A stretch of 64,000 nt of DNA. Source: Raphanus sativus. Its lineage: Eukaryota; Streptophyta; Magnoliopsida; Brassicales; Brassicaceae. Positions 23,596 through 36,299 of this stretch are shown here, one piece after another. The first letter of the stretch is position 1. Each line of letters starts with the position of its first letter. The stretch is taken from contig NC_079515.1 in assembly GCF_000801105.2 (NCBI RefSeq), positions 24,699,407 to 24,763,406 of the forward strand, read 5' to 3'. The translations under genes and the position numbers were made by a program. Below the pieces are notes generated by a model. It ran no database searches. It was given only the letters and a program-made list of their open reading frames with translations, and was not told the DNA's origin.

Positions 23596-24487
23596 TAGTA
23601 GATAGCCAACCTTATCCCTTATACTAAGAAGATGATAAAGAACCATACGACCAATGGTGGTCGAGCTTTGGTTAAGATTCATGTTTATGATATTGCTTAG
23701 TTTTATAGCATATGGGATGATGGATCAGTACAGTTGATGAACACTTTTCAATCAAAATCATCTTTATGGTAAGTAATGATGATTCCTAACTACAACCATG
23801 CTCATAAAAAAAATCGATTCTGAACTTTCACATCTTCTGTACAAACTCGCAAAAGAAATTGTATTAACTGATTTTTTTTTTTGTTTCGTTCTTACTTATC
23901 TAATTAATTTTTATTTATTCTCTGGCCTTTTCCGAAAAAATTTAATTCATTTAATTAATTTTTTTGTCAGCTTTTTATTTAATTATCGAGAAATGAGTCT
24001 TCTCTGTGGGCACGTAGTCCAAAGAAGAATGGAACGCGCTCCGATAAAGGAGGGAGAGAGATGAGGAAGATGGAGAATCAACACACAAAGCCAAAAACAT
24101 AAACCTTCCTTATCTTCCTCCTTCTTCTTCTTCTCTCCCTCCTGAACATCCTGCCGTTTCTGTCATTTTCCTCTCTGTTTCTTCCCTGGAAACAGAGTGG
24201 ATAAAAAAATTTCATTTTTTTGTTCCTCTGTTTTCGCCGAAAGGATAGATCTTTGTGAATAGGCAGCTTGCACCCAATCTTAAAGTTTTCGTGTCTGAGG
24301 TAAAAGAAGATTACGTATACATCATTTTAATTCTCGAAAAGAAACCATCTTTCGTGTGTTTTGAGAAAATCACCATTTAATCTCCTCTGTTTTCGCAATT
24401 CAATCGGATAATGAAACAAAAGGTTCTTGCTTTCATCGTTGTATCTCTTTGCATTTGAGGTTGTTGTTGTTGTTAATAAGACACCAA

Positions 24488-25912
24488 ATGGATTCTGAGC
24501 TGAAGCTTTCTTCGAGAGACGTTGTGAAATGCTGTGATTACTCCTCCTCCTCCTCCCTCGAGGCATCAGCAGACCCTTTGACTAGTAGAACGGTGAAAAG
24601 AAAGCTCAGCGACAGGTTCCTGTTACGCGGCTCTTCTGATCTATCTTCAAACGCAGCGAAGTCGCTAGTCGAAAACCAATGCGCTGCTCTGCTCGAGGAT
24701 CTTTCTTCCCAGAGGAAGACGGTGAAGGATCTTCACCTGGAGCTCGAAGAAGAGAGAAAAGCCGCCGCGTCGGCAGCCAACGAGACGATGTCGATGATAC
24801 TGAGGCTGCAGAGAGAGAAGGCCGAGATACAGATGGAAGCTAGGCAGTTCAAAGCGTTTGCTGAGGAGAAGATGACGCATGACCAAGAAAAGCTTTTGGT
24901 TCTGGAGGAGTTGTTGTATGAGAAAGAGCAAGCGATCGAGGCTTTGACTTATGAGGTGGAAGCTTACAAGGATAGACTGTTGAGCTATGGGGTTACTGAA
25001 GGGGAGATGAATGATCAGATACTTGGGTTTGGTAGAGAGACTAGCACGGTGGGTGTTGATGTTTACCCTTGTGAGTATACTCCCTTCAAATGCAGTGTGG
25101 ATGATGATAACCTGAGTGGAGTTGGTCAGTCTCCGAAATGGCCTTATTATGATCCAAACTCGCCTTTGGGAACTGCAAAGGAGATAAAGGGGACAGAGTT
25201 TTCTGCAGACTCTCCTATGTCTGCTAGCAGTGACAGAGTTTATACTATTGACTCGATCAAGATTGTGGACGAGCCTAGTAGGTTGAGTAAGGGAAAGTTA
25301 AACGGTGATCATTGGGATTCTCCGAGGAACCAAGAACCGTTTGGAAAGACTCAGCAAGGAGTTAATGAGGCAGGGATTGAGAAGCTTTACACAAAGCTTC
25401 AAGCACTTGAGGCTGATAGGGAATCGTTGAGACAGATCATTGTGTCTATGCGGACAGACAAGGCTCAGTTGGTGTTGCTGAAAGAATACGCACAGCGTCT
25501 ATCAAAGGAAACTGTCGCAACGAGCAGGCGAAACCCGGTTAGCAAAATGCCATATTTCAAAGCACTCTCTGTAGTAATGGCCTTCAAGGTAAAACAATCA
25601 TAATCTATAAGCTTTCTGAAACTATGTGTAAAGCCTCAAAATTGATCTCTCTTCTCTTAATTCTTGTGTGTTCAGTGGATGGTGTCTTTCGTTTCTTGGA
25701 GAAGGAAAGCCAAGCGAAACAAGTATGTAGATTTGCTTTTTGGTTTCACTGGTACCACCAGTGCTTTGCTTTCTGATTAATCCGTTTACAAAAAAATGTG
25801 CAGGTATGTCTATGATATGTCAGCAAATAATATGGGGATGCTTATGATGCTAGGGGAGGGATCTCGAAGTAGGAGATGGAGTTGTTTAACAAGTTCACAT
25901 GTCTTAAGATAA
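24488..25912 (+). CDS. GTD-binding (DUF593) coiled-coil protein, 3 exons, 418 aa
   Basis: Exons 24488-25588, 25676-25722 and 25804-25912, GT-AG, 419 codons with stop. ATG at 24488 starts MDSELKLSSRDVVKCCDY; the upstream frame has no other ATG. Residues about 55-170 form a long heptad-rich coiled coil with the zein-binding/GTD-binding signature (CAALLEDLSSQRKTVKDLH, EEKMTHDQEKLLVLEELLY, EVEAYKDRLLSYG). A second short coiled coil lies near 300-345. DUF593 proteins bind the globular tail of class XI myosins and tether vesicles, ER or plastids. Unlike MyoB receptors, no clear N-terminal membrane anchor is seen. Position matches what I recall as At3g54740. Confidence 0.88.
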
Positions 25913-26272
25913 TCCCATTCTTTTTTTCTCTCTTGTGCAATAATAGGTAGTCCAAATTGAATGTGCATCTCTCTTTATTGTATGGATGGTTCAGATTCTT
26001 GATGAAAATATAACAATCCAAAGTTCATTCTTTTCATCTTTTGTTTTTGGATTGTACACCTCTTCAAGGCAAAGACAATAACACAAAAGTCACTCTGTCA
26101 TGCATGAATAAAGTCAGGAATCAAAACCAAAATAGCTTGTTAATTCTTATATGTTTCAGAATTTGTCCAGCCAAATTGCACAAAAATAAACATTACGTTG
26201 ATTAGTTGGCTTTGGAGGTCATAATTTATAGAAGCATGAAACCTAAAAGAGAGGATCCAAAGCAAATACAGA
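25913..26272. other. Convergent 3' flanks
   Basis: The GTD-binding gene (+) and DONSON (-) converge here with only 360 nt between stop codons. The sequence is AT-rich with no motif that I can assign beyond likely poly(A) signals. Confidence 0.6.
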
Positions 26273-29200
26273 TCACGAGGGAGAGAGCGAAACAGAAACA
26301 GTGTTCAAGTTGTTGCAATACTTCAAGCTCTTTAGATAGCCTGATCGAAGCTGAGGGCAGATCACGGCCCCGTGAATGCCAGACGTATTATCATCCTTTG
26401 TTTCTCTTTCTCCTGTGCCTTCGGTGGCTGAAGTCTCTGGCTCGGTTCTCCCAGAGATTCGTGGTAGACCCGTGTTTAAGCTAACCGAGGTTGGCTCGGT
26501 CAAAAAGCTGAATTCAATTTAAAAAAAATGTTAGCAAAAACTTTTTGGTTCCAAAAAGAAGAGAAGCAATCATCCTGCATCAACGAACCTGGCTTCAAAG
26601 TTTTGTCCATTAGCACCCACGTTTGCACAAATATTGCTGATAATCCATGGCGGAAGATATTCACCCTTCACCTCGACCACGCAGCAACTTGTATGATCTG
26701 TTTTTACCATCTCCATGCACTTGATCTGGAGATAGAACGAACAAGTATTTTTAAAATGTCAAAAGAACTCACAGATTAGAGAGCAAAAGCGCAAATGTCA
26801 CCTCAGGAGAAGACACTGCAGCGTTCTGAAATGGCACAGGAGAATATAATACAGGAACGTCTGCGGTGAATAGAAATCCCAAAGACGACCTAAAGCATGA
26901 TTGAGAAACACATCAAGTGAATTTGTTTTATATGATTTAGATGTGTGCCCATATGTAACTTATTTTCTTTTCTTTTTTTAAATGTCCATACGCACCTATA
27001 ATTTAACAGAAGATCGTACACTCCATGTACGCTCTCGTTACCTTCAAAGGCCAAGAAGGATTCTGGAGTATTATCTACGTTTGAGACGGAGCGCAAACGA
27101 CGAGCCTGTGCATGCATTACCGGGAGGAGTCAGAATGATACGCTATTACTCTCTCCCATTTATAATGGCTGTGCTTCACTCATAGCAGTGGACTATTCAC
27201 CCAGACAGAAAATATCGTATATTTCCTAAACAGGTAAGTGAAGGTGCACAAACCTGGCCAAGGTTATGATTCTCTATCTCTGAAAGTTCAGCAAGATCTT
27301 CAACTGTGGTCTCATCCATTTTAGTTTTGCAAAGAGGCATAGTGTAGCATATGTCCTGTCAATAACATATTCAGATCGTATTAGTAAATTACTAATGACC
27401 ACCACAAGGTTTGCATAATAGAATAATAAAGACAACGGATAATCAAACACTTCTCTCTTAATGTGTCAATTATTGATAAAGCATACTATATTTAAACAGA
27501 AAGTATATAACAGATAAGGATGCTGCAGCCTGGTTTGAAAGTCTAAAAAGAAAGTAAAGCTCAAAACAACTAGCAGAAAACATAACAAAGCAAAAGAATA
27601 AACAATACACAGTGAGCATGTCTTACAAGCTCTTTAAGCATGGCTCTCAATCTTCTAGTTGACTGAGTGATATAGGCATTGCATGAACGTTTGACACCCC
27701 CTGACTCACAGCTTCCGGTGAACATTGCCACAAACTGTGAAGTACAAACTACAATACGAATAATGCACAACCAAATTTAGTTTCATTTCAAGAGTGTGAC
27801 ATATGTATCATTTACAGTATGCGATGAGATTACCATAAAATATTTGGCAGATGTTCTTCCGAAACATAAAATATAGACTTCGAAAAGCATCTTCCCATGC
27901 CAATCGTCTCTTTTGTAGGAAATCATCTTCACCTAAACAACAAATGAATTTCTCTTTAAAATGACTGATAAGAAAGGCATAGATAGCTCTTGAAATCTCG
28001 CTAACAAACCTCTGTCTGGTCCAGATGTTATCAATGCTGAAATGATAAAAGGTGGCAAGGTGGACTGAGGATAAACCCATGAATGTAGGGACATGGAATT
28101 CAACACTTGGGAAACCACAGCTGATCCAGAACCACTACTGTTATCTTGATTTACGACATTACATGGCAGCGAGTTTAGCTGTGGCATACCATTGTAGGTG
28201 CTACCCATGATTGACCTATGGAACCTAAAACAGCATTAAAATGAAAAATAATAAACTGACTCAAACTTCAGAGGCAGAACAAACAGTATTTCATGTACTT
28301 AGTATTAGAAATAACACCAATTTAATGGGGAAGAGGAAACAAGTCGAACGTATGTCTTCATGGAAAGGTCCAGAGGAATCTCTCGCCCAGGAATGTGAAA
28401 TTCAGATACAAATTTTCTACATAATGAAGCAGTATCAGATTTCCCACTTATGTCATCAGGATGAACGGGCAATGGTGCACAAGTGGCAAGTCCTTTCAGT
28501 GCTTTGGTCTGTTGAAAGACGACATCAGTTTTACTAAGACCAAAGTATCTTACTAGCAATCGTAAATGATCAAAGACTATCAAGCGAAACATACCATATC
28601 AATATCTGGTAAGTAGGATAACTCCTCACCCCTTGTTGAAAGTTCTGTGACACTGCGAAACATGCTCTGGCTGCATCTCTCATTTGTTTGACGAGCTTCG
28701 GTGTTAGTATCATTAGAAACTTCAGTAGAAGCAGTATTGTCCTCACTGCTAAGACATTGACGCATGATCATAAAGTTAAAACAGAGTAAGTCAGACAACT
28801 CCAGTCCAGTGAGAAATTACTGAGGCAATTTTACCGGTTCAGTTGTTGTCTATTGGTGGCAGCAACATTGGAGAGTAAGGAAACATTGAATAGGTTGCTG
28901 GATTGCTCTTTCCCGCCATTTTCCTGTGGTAAAAGACAAAATAATTAATAAAAACAAAAAACGAAAAGATTAGTCTTTCAAACAAAACTAAAGTAATCAA
29001 GGTTCCTAGAAAAAGAACCTTAGAGTGATCTTTGCCAGATTGAATCAAAGGCCGAGCCTTTTTGACAGGATAGACTTCATCCATACGCATGTCAATGTAC
29101 TTTGGGTTCTTCAAATGTTCTTGTTTCTTAAACCCATATTCCCTCTCAATACTAGATACAGCCAGCCAAGAGAATCTCACAAGTAAGAGGGTAAAAAAAG

Positions 29201-29476
29201 AAAGAAAAAAAAATAAGTTGACTAACTTAAAGGCGGTACACCTTTTGCAAGGGCGCAATGCATCAAAAGACTCTCTAGCTTGGTCTACAAAACTAGTCCG
29301 CTTCAGTTGTTCTCCCTGTGTAAAGGAGATTATTAGAATTCAGAAATGAACAAACTTGCAAACTCGAGAAAGCAAAGAAAGAAACTAACTCTTAGTTCGG
29401 CGGGAGTCTTTCTCTTAGCTTTGGAGCCTCCAAGAGAGCTACTACCAAAAGCACCAGGAGCTACTACTTTCGCCAT
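26273..29476 (-). CDS. DONSON homologue (downstream neighbor of Son), 14 exons, 611 aa
   Basis: Exons (minus): 29476-29390, 29315-29242, 29151-29019, 28923-28835, 28748-28595, 28508-28318, 28224-28010, 27932-27834, 27748-27627, 27355-27254, 27105-26996, 26889-26802, 26725-26589 and 26507-26273. All introns are GT-AG and the total is 612 codons with stop. The start MAKVVAPGAFGSSSLGGSKA and the block MGSTYNGMPQLNS...SLHSWVYPQ, CxSFVAMFTG-like segment and RRLRSVSN match the plant DONSON family as I know it. Animal DONSON helps load GINS onto the MCM helicase and protects replication forks; the plant protein is little studied. Position fits what I recall as At3g54750. The C-terminus (after about residue 535) is low-complexity and may vary. 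Confidence 0.85.
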
Positions 29477-29895
29477 TTCCAGAACCAGAAAGATGATGTT
29501 TGTTTGTTTGTTTTGATCTTCTTTTACCTACTCAAAACTTCTTTCACACAGAAAAAAAACTATTATCAGTGGATTAACTAGAACAGTAGAAAACCAATCC
29601 GGCTAAACCCTAAAGTAATAGAATCATTATAAACCCTAGCAACTGTTTGAAGATTTCGATTGCGAACATGAATCGGAGATAGAATTGGGAAACATACTCA
29701 CCACGCTCGATGGGATCAATAATGTCTTAGCGAAGTTCAGCGGCGTAGCAATATCGATGAGCTCGTCCTGGTGTAAATCTCCTTCTCTCTCTCTCTCTCT
29801 CACACACACTTAAAGAAGCACTGGGGGGAGGGAAGAGGAAGGGGCGTGAAATTGGAACCCTTTTTCAAATAATTTTCTCAGTTTCTTTTTCTTTT

Positions 29896-29910
29896 GGGGG
29901 GGGGGGGGGG
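29896..29910. repeat. G15 homopolymer upstream of DONSON
   Basis: Fifteen consecutive G on the plus strand, about 420 nt above the DONSON ATG, after a (CT)n(CA)n tract at about 29785-29812 in the predicted 5' UTR region. Long G runs are rare in this AT-rich genome. Confidence 0.9.
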
Positions 29911-30308
29911 AGTTCCCTCCTGTTCCTGTAAAATGTATTTGTAACAGTTAAGCTTAACGCCGTTAACGTTGACTCTAGTCTCTGAGACAGAGACGAACGG
30001 TCCGAATTGAGATACATTACGTTTGGTTTTTATGACGTTAATGTTTTGGTTCTGGTTCTGGTTCATGTTTGTAGATAAAACTTTGGATTGATCTGTCGTT
30101 GATTTTTGAAAAAAAAAATAGAGAAAAGTCAGGTTTAGCTAAACGAAATAGATATGAAATCAAATCCATGTATCAAAATCCGGTTTTCAACCCCTCTTTG
30201 TTCAAAGCAAATTTGAATTCGGCTTGGTTGAACCGGATTGAACCCCCCTGTGCGGACCAGATTTGATGCTCCAAAGTCACTTGAACAACACGCTCCTGAC
30301 ATCTCACT

Positions 30309-33300
30309 TAGGGCTGGGCAATCGGGTGACCATTCGGGTTCGGGTCGGTTCTAATCGGGTTTCGGTTTTTTGGATTTACAAAAATCAGTCCTATTCGGGT
30401 ATTATAAAAGTTCGGTTCGGTCTCGGTTCAGGTTTTGTCGGGTTCGGGTCGGATTCTATAGCACATCCTAAACCCGGTTAAACCCATTTAATTTTCGGGT
30501 TTCGGTTCTAAACCGGGTTTCGGTTATCCAATCAACTAATATTACCCGAAGTACTTAATAATACCCGAAAAGCTAAATAAAACACAAAGACAACACTAAG
30601 TCAACATGGATATAATAAACATAAACCTGAAACAAGACATATTTTGAAGTTCAACATAAGTGAACATAAACTGAAACATACTTCTAAAACTCAAAAGAAC
30701 TTTATTAAACTTCAAAAGAAAGCAAACTTGTTCTTAATAAACCTTAAAAGCAACACTCGAAACAGAGTACATCTCTAATGAGATCAATGTTGAAATAAAA
30801 AGCAAAGCAAACACCAAAACAAAAACAAAAAGACTTCAATTCCAAAACAATCTTCAGTCTTCAATTGTCATACTCCCAAACTCTGAAACGAGCATGAAAA
30901 CAAAAATAAGTGCACTAACCACAGATGAAATGTTAAGAGAAATTAAGATAAATAAACATACCTTTCTCAAGCTTGTCTAGCTGCTCAACTTCAGCTAAAA
31001 GTTCTTCATTCGTTTGGACTTTTTCAGAGAGCTTAATATCAGCTTTCAGCCACTGCTCACTGCACATCAGAACCTCAATCAAGTAATGGGTTAAACAGCT
31101 CCTATATGGTTCCAAGATTCTGCCACTTGTGCTAAAAGCACTTTTCTGAAGCCACTGATGAAACCTACATCACAAGTAAACTCAAGTCAGCGAAGCACTT
31201 TAATACATATATATTATTTTCACTAACAACAGAAGCACAAAGATTTGATACATGCATTGCAAGTAAGTCCCTTGCCATCTCTGCCAGCACAAGAAATTTG
31301 ATTTTGTGGACCTTCCACCAACCGAATATGTCAAACTCGAATCCCATCATAAGCTTCTGATTCTCCACAGGTTCCTTTAAATACATGTCCAGCTCATCCC
31401 TTGGCTCATTTCCTGAATCAGCAACAAGATTCTTGTACTCAAAATCCATTCTCAAATACCCAAAGTCTTCAACAACCAACTTTAGCCTGTCCAAATGATC
31501 TTGACTCTCTCGAACACCCTGAGATTCAGGCTGCTTCCCCTGAGATGATTCAGTACTAGCCCCTTTGAACCGGCTAGCATACTCGTTAAACATGCTTGTA
31601 AGGAGATCAAGCACAGAGTCGCTCATTTCTTTGGCTTATGTACTGTCTTTTCCATACAGTTTCTCAAAACAGAAGCTTGGGTAAGTCATCTTCTTCCTGG
31701 GATCGATCACTGCTGCAAGAATCAACATCTTGTTCACATTCTTCATACCATCCCAATATTTCAAGAACTTCTCCAGCATGTCTTCAGCTTTCAACTTCAA
31801 ATCCGGGTCTAAGTTGCAAGCCAATGCATTGAGATTCCTCTCAATGGTCACAATCTCACCATAGCACTTGTAGGAGTTCACCTTTGAGGAAGCTGAGACA
31901 ACTAAAGTGCTATTATAAAAGATGACCAGGAACCTCCTAAGCTTCTCCACAACATTCCAGTCGGTAAGACCAGGCGGTCCACACCTCTTAACACCATTTT
32001 CTACTTCTAAGAAGTAATCATTGTAGAGTCTATCCTCTGCTTCCATCCTATCAAACGCCACTCTACACTGCAAGGCTCTTGATAACATGAGAAATGTTGA
32101 ATTCCACCGAGTCTTAACATCCATCGGGAGACTTCCTCGTGTCATCTTTCCACTAGTAACCCTTTGGTCAAAGGCGTTCAACCTGTTGGTGGAAGATCGA
32201 ACATACTGGACTGCATTGCGGATTGCCAACACATGTTTGCCTAAATCACCTAGACCCTCCCTAGCTATCATGTTAATAATGTGTGCACAACACCTCATGT
32301 GAAGAAAGTTACCATCTAAGACCAAAGCATCAGGCGCGACTGACCTAAACTGACTATGGAAACGCCTAAGAGCAGAGGTGTTTGCAGTGGCATTGTCTAC
32401 CGTAATGCAAAACAATTTCTCAATTCCCCAATCTGCTAAGCACTCTAAAAGAACTTGGGAAATGGTCTGACCTTTATGATCCATGACCAATTTGAAACCA
32501 AGGATGATCTTCTTCAGCAGCCAAGTCGGGTCAACAAAATGTGCAGTTACAACCATGTAACTTGCACCTGCAAAAAGAAAAAAAAAACAATGACATTAGT
32601 ATAAATAAAAAACGAGATTGTTTTCACTTTTCAGAACAGAAAGAACCTTACCTGTCACTTGAGACACCCAAATATCAGTAGTGAGAGAGACTCTTTGTTG
32701 GTTTGTGTACAACCATTTCTTCAATGCATCTTTCTTCTTCAGGAACATCTCCACAATGTCTCTAGTGGCAGTTTGCCTTGAGTGAGGTTTGTAAAGATTG
32801 ACCTTCAAGAAAATATAAAAAAAAAATTAGTTTCATAAAACAGAGAAATAATGTACAATTAAATGTTTTACCTTATTGCAGAAATACTTCCATCCTGTAC
32901 TGTCTACGAAAGACAGAGGCAACTCAGCTAACACCATTAGCTCATTCGTAGCTTCTCTGACAACTTTCTCAGGTACCTTTGATGGCTTCAAACCCCCTTC
33001 ATCATCGATGGCAGTTTGAGTCTTTCCTTTGCTGATTAAGTGTGCCTGGTACTCTTTGCAGATGACCAGGTGCTTCTGGAGATTGGAAGTGCCTGATTTG
33101 GTTGCACAAGAAAAAACCTTTTGGCAGTAGTGGCAAATGCACCTGTCACGGCTCTGCTTTGTTCTTGTGTAATGGTTCCAAACATCAGACCTTGGCACAA
33201 CAACCTTTTTAAACTTCTTCGCCTGAGAGGTTTCTTCACATGGGGTCTCTGTTTCCTTCCTCTTCCCACGCCTATCTTCATACCCAACCTCAGTTCCTTT

Positions 33301-34313
33301 GTCAGATGACTCAGCTCCATTGTCTTGTGGGATCTTGGACGATGATGAATCTATCTGCAAATGACAAATTCAAAGAATCAGCTTGCAAACAAAACATCTA
33401 CAAAAATGATTCAACAAACGGATACAACAAAACAAATGCTCTAGAGAGTAGTACAATATTTTAATACGGTCTTAAAAGAATACTAAAATGGGAATTGATA
33501 ACTAACAGTTCATCAACTTAAACACCTACAAGAGCAAACACAAGATAACATCAACCAACTGTTATTGACAAACCCTATAACCAACACTTCAGAACCACAC
33601 TAGCAGTTCAACATGTTTCAAACCCAACAAAATTTGAAACTGAAATGTAAGAAGAACCCGACAACCCCTTGAAACTTCAACACGCCCTTGACTTAAGACA
33701 CCATTCTATCGACAAAAGAAAACGACAAACTGAACTGGAACGAGACAAACCCGACAAACCCGACAACCCCGAAAGACAAACCCAAAACTAAAGACCCATT
33801 AATCGAGAACAATAGAACAAGGAAGATGAGTATTATCACCTCTGTGTGATTTCTTGACAGTTGAGGTAAGAAATTTCGGTGATTTTGTATCTCCATTTCG
33901 AGCAATTGACATTTCTTTTATAAGGGATAGATTTTAGTTTTTCGAATTTTCGATATGGTAGAACCGAATAGAAATCGGAGAGGATCATGATTAGGAAAGG
34001 TTAATGGGATTTAGGTGAATCAAGATCTTTCGGTAGTTAATGGTGAGATATTCTTCAGAATATCTCGAGGAGCAGAGCAGCCGAAATCGAAAAGGGGAAG
34101 AAAGATAGATATCTTAGTGTTAGGGCATCATTTAATCGGATAACCCATTAACCCGATCGGGTGCATGGTATATAACCGACCCGACCCGAAACCAATTATA
34201 CCAAAATTAAGCGACCATTTGGGTATTTTTCAAGATCCGAACCCGACCCGAACCGGTTTTATCGGACTGGGTTCGGTTCGGGTGATCGGGTTCGGTTATT
34301 ATGCCCTGACCTA
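30309..34313 (-). mobile_element. hAT transposon, complete, 4005 bp, 8-bp TSD
   Basis: Starts TAGGGCTGGGCA and ends TGCCCTGACCTA (imperfect inverted repeats). ATCTCACT flanks it at 30301-30308 and 34314-34321, the 8-bp hAT duplication. Both subterminal regions are crowded with CGGGTTCGGG-type repeats, which in hAT elements bind transposase. The transposase gene fills 33896-30854. Identity of the two target copies suggests a fairly recent insertion. It lies in the interval between DONSON and the relic gene at 34.5 kb. Confidence 0.92.
30854..33896 (-). pseudogene. hAT transposase, two visible lesions
   Basis: Reconstructed exons (minus): 33896-33840, 33354-32872, 32802-32652, 32567-31252, 31164-30962 and a last exon ending in TGA at 30854-30856. 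Exon 2 encodes a BED zinc finger (Cys-His set in CICHYCQKVFSC and LQKHLVICK). The RNase H-like core begins with SLTTDIWVS, and the C-terminal dimerisation region includes DELDMYLKEP and FDIFGWWKV. Lesion one is an in-frame TAA at 31638-31636 before the Met-Ser-Asp segment. Lesion two is a one-base frameshift in the SVASE...AFSTSGR region near 31145. Otherwise the frame is open, so this copy decayed only recently. It is related to the RICESLEEPER/DAYSLEEPER type. Confidence 0.8.
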
Positions 34314-34523
34314 ATCTCACTTGTGATTTTAATAACAACAAATCAAATGTTATCAACATTAAGAACAAGAAAAGAAAAAAATTGAGCCAGTACAATCACA
34401 CATACATAACTAAGAACTCTGGTCTCTAGAATTTACATATTACAGACTAAACCTCGCTACCTAGAAGGTAATAAACACACAACAAACAAGAACCTCCAGA
34501 TTCCATTTGAACCACTTCATCGT

Positions 34524-34925
34524 TTACTTCTCTTGTGATGCCTCAGGCTTGCCCATTATTGTCACCTGAAACACAAAATCAACCACTGTTTGAGTGCAGA
34601 CTCAGATCGTCGAATTTCTTAGAAGAAATACAACATTCAAAGACATGCTCTCATCACTTTGAGCACTTTAACCTTCAACCCAGTGGGCTATATTATGTAA
34701 GCATTCGAGCATTACGGATCACCCTGTAGTCCAGTTTCTCTAACTCAAACGCTTCGGTTCCTCCTGCATTTGAATTGGATGGTCTACCTCTTTTATAGCT
34801 TTTGAGTTCTGGAAATATATAAGAAAAGCCAGCAGCAAATTCAGATACAACGTTCATGTTTTCTGCACTTCGCTTAGTTTTCTCCAGTTCGAATAGTATG
34901 CACTTGGTTGTAACACACTATTAGA
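34524..34925 (-). pseudogene. 3' exon remnants of a lost gene
   Basis: Minus-strand exon about 34925-34723 is open for roughly 65 codons (ENMNVVSEFAAGFSYIFPEL, KSYKRGRPSNSN, FELEKLDYR) and stops at an AGG/GTGATC donor. A TTTCAG acceptor then leads to a 14-codon last exon, 34565-34524 (VTIMGKPEASQEK, stop). Frame is kept across the junction. No upstream exons are seen: at about 34.93-35.6 kb the sequence becomes transposon-like. I do not recognise the family. Its place between DONSON and ARP1 makes it a candidate remnant of the ancestral gene at that position. Confidence 0.5.
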
Positions 34926-34956
34926 TATCTTAAATGAACTCAATGCGAAGAAAAGG

Positions 34957-35625
34957 ACCCGGACATTTTACCCTTACCCATAAATCCAAACCAGAACCGA
35001 TCCAAAAATATCTAATCCAAAACCAAACCAAAAGTTTACAAAAATATTAATGGATCTAAAACTCTTTTACTCGAAGGAACCAAAACCGAGAGATTCGAAT
35101 AGACTAGAACCCAAATAGAACCGATCCCAATAAACTAGGATCCGATAAAAACAGATTCATATTCGACTTAAAAATATGAAAATCTAAAACTAGAATTTTT
35201 ATGTCCTATTTTCTATATCTTATTTTATGATTTAGTTAAAATATTTTTTAAACATTTTTTAGCATTTTCAAGTAATATAAAGTTTTAAATGTAAAATTTA
35301 GAATTTAAAAATGTTTATTTTAAGTTATTTTATAAAATTTTAGATATATATTATATAGTTTGAGTAAATTTGATGGAGTTTGGATATTTCGTGGTTTTTA
35401 ATATCCGATTCAGATCCGGATCCGAAAACACCCAAAAATTACAAATATTTTATATGTATTTTAGTTATACGACCGAACCAATCTGGATCCGAGAAGAATT
35501 GATCTAAACCAAACCGGAAAAATCTATAAATATTCATTGGGTCTAAATCTATAGGACTCAAAGGACTCGGATCCAAGAGGAACCGGTTCGCACCCGACCG
35601 GAGGACTAAATGCCCAGACCGAAAA
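34957..35625. repeat. Decayed non-autonomous transposon relic
   Basis: Left segment (CCCGGACATTTTACCC, then AACCAGAACCGATCC) and right segment (GGACTAAATGCCCAGACC, with GGTTCGCACCCGACCGG inside) look like inverted, repeat-rich ends with an AT-rich centre. Clear termini and duplication were not found. Confidence 0.35.
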
Positions 35626-36299
35626 GACAAAAGGGACGGTACTAAGCTAAACCCAATTAATATAAGTAGACGTTTAGAGTGACCTTAATTATTTTAAAAG
35701 AAACTCTAGTAGATAGCTTTAATGAATAGATTATGAAATGTAAAGGAATTAATTCAACAATGATTTGTCTATAGTAAAAATTAAACATTATGAGTTGGAG
35801 AAAATGAATAATCTTGAGCTGAATCGTATGGTCAACAACTTGTTGTGTAGCCCATCAACTTATGGCCTTCTTTATTATGCTATCTCCTCCTCCTCCAACT
35901 GTACCTATCCAACAGTCAAAAGTAGATATTTATAATGTCAGTTTGATATATTTTCCGACACACGAAGATCTTGCATGTAAGAGGCCTTTTGTTATTTATG
36001 AACTCATAAGAAACAGGATCCAGCTAAATTATTACAGACACACGTGCTACATCAAGGCACCACGTGAAAAAGCAGAGCCTAGCTAGCTGAGGATGGTTGA
36101 TCCATGTGATACCACATCATGGGCACATGAGGCCACGGCTGACATATCAAATAACGTGACTTGTGTATGCGTGTATTTAGCAGAAAAAGAAAAAAAATTG
36201 TGTATGCATGTGTGTGTATGTCTCATCTGATCCATTTTGTGCAAATATACTAAAAGATGGATGGAAAATTACAAATGACGATGGATAATAATTGAACCG

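Larger units (their letters stand above)
18233..24487. other. Intergenic region between AMP1 and the GTD-binding gene
   Basis: About 6.2 kb with no credible gene. It holds an 18-bp minisatellite (20390-20541), a TIR-element relic (about 20595-20851), four micro-retroposons (20040, 21543, 21604, 22851) and a Stowaway-like MITE (23360-23595). The last 400 nt before 24488 are the likely promoter and CT-rich 5' UTR of the GTD-binding gene, with a possible leader intron starting at a GTAAAAG donor near 24300. Confidence 0.6.
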
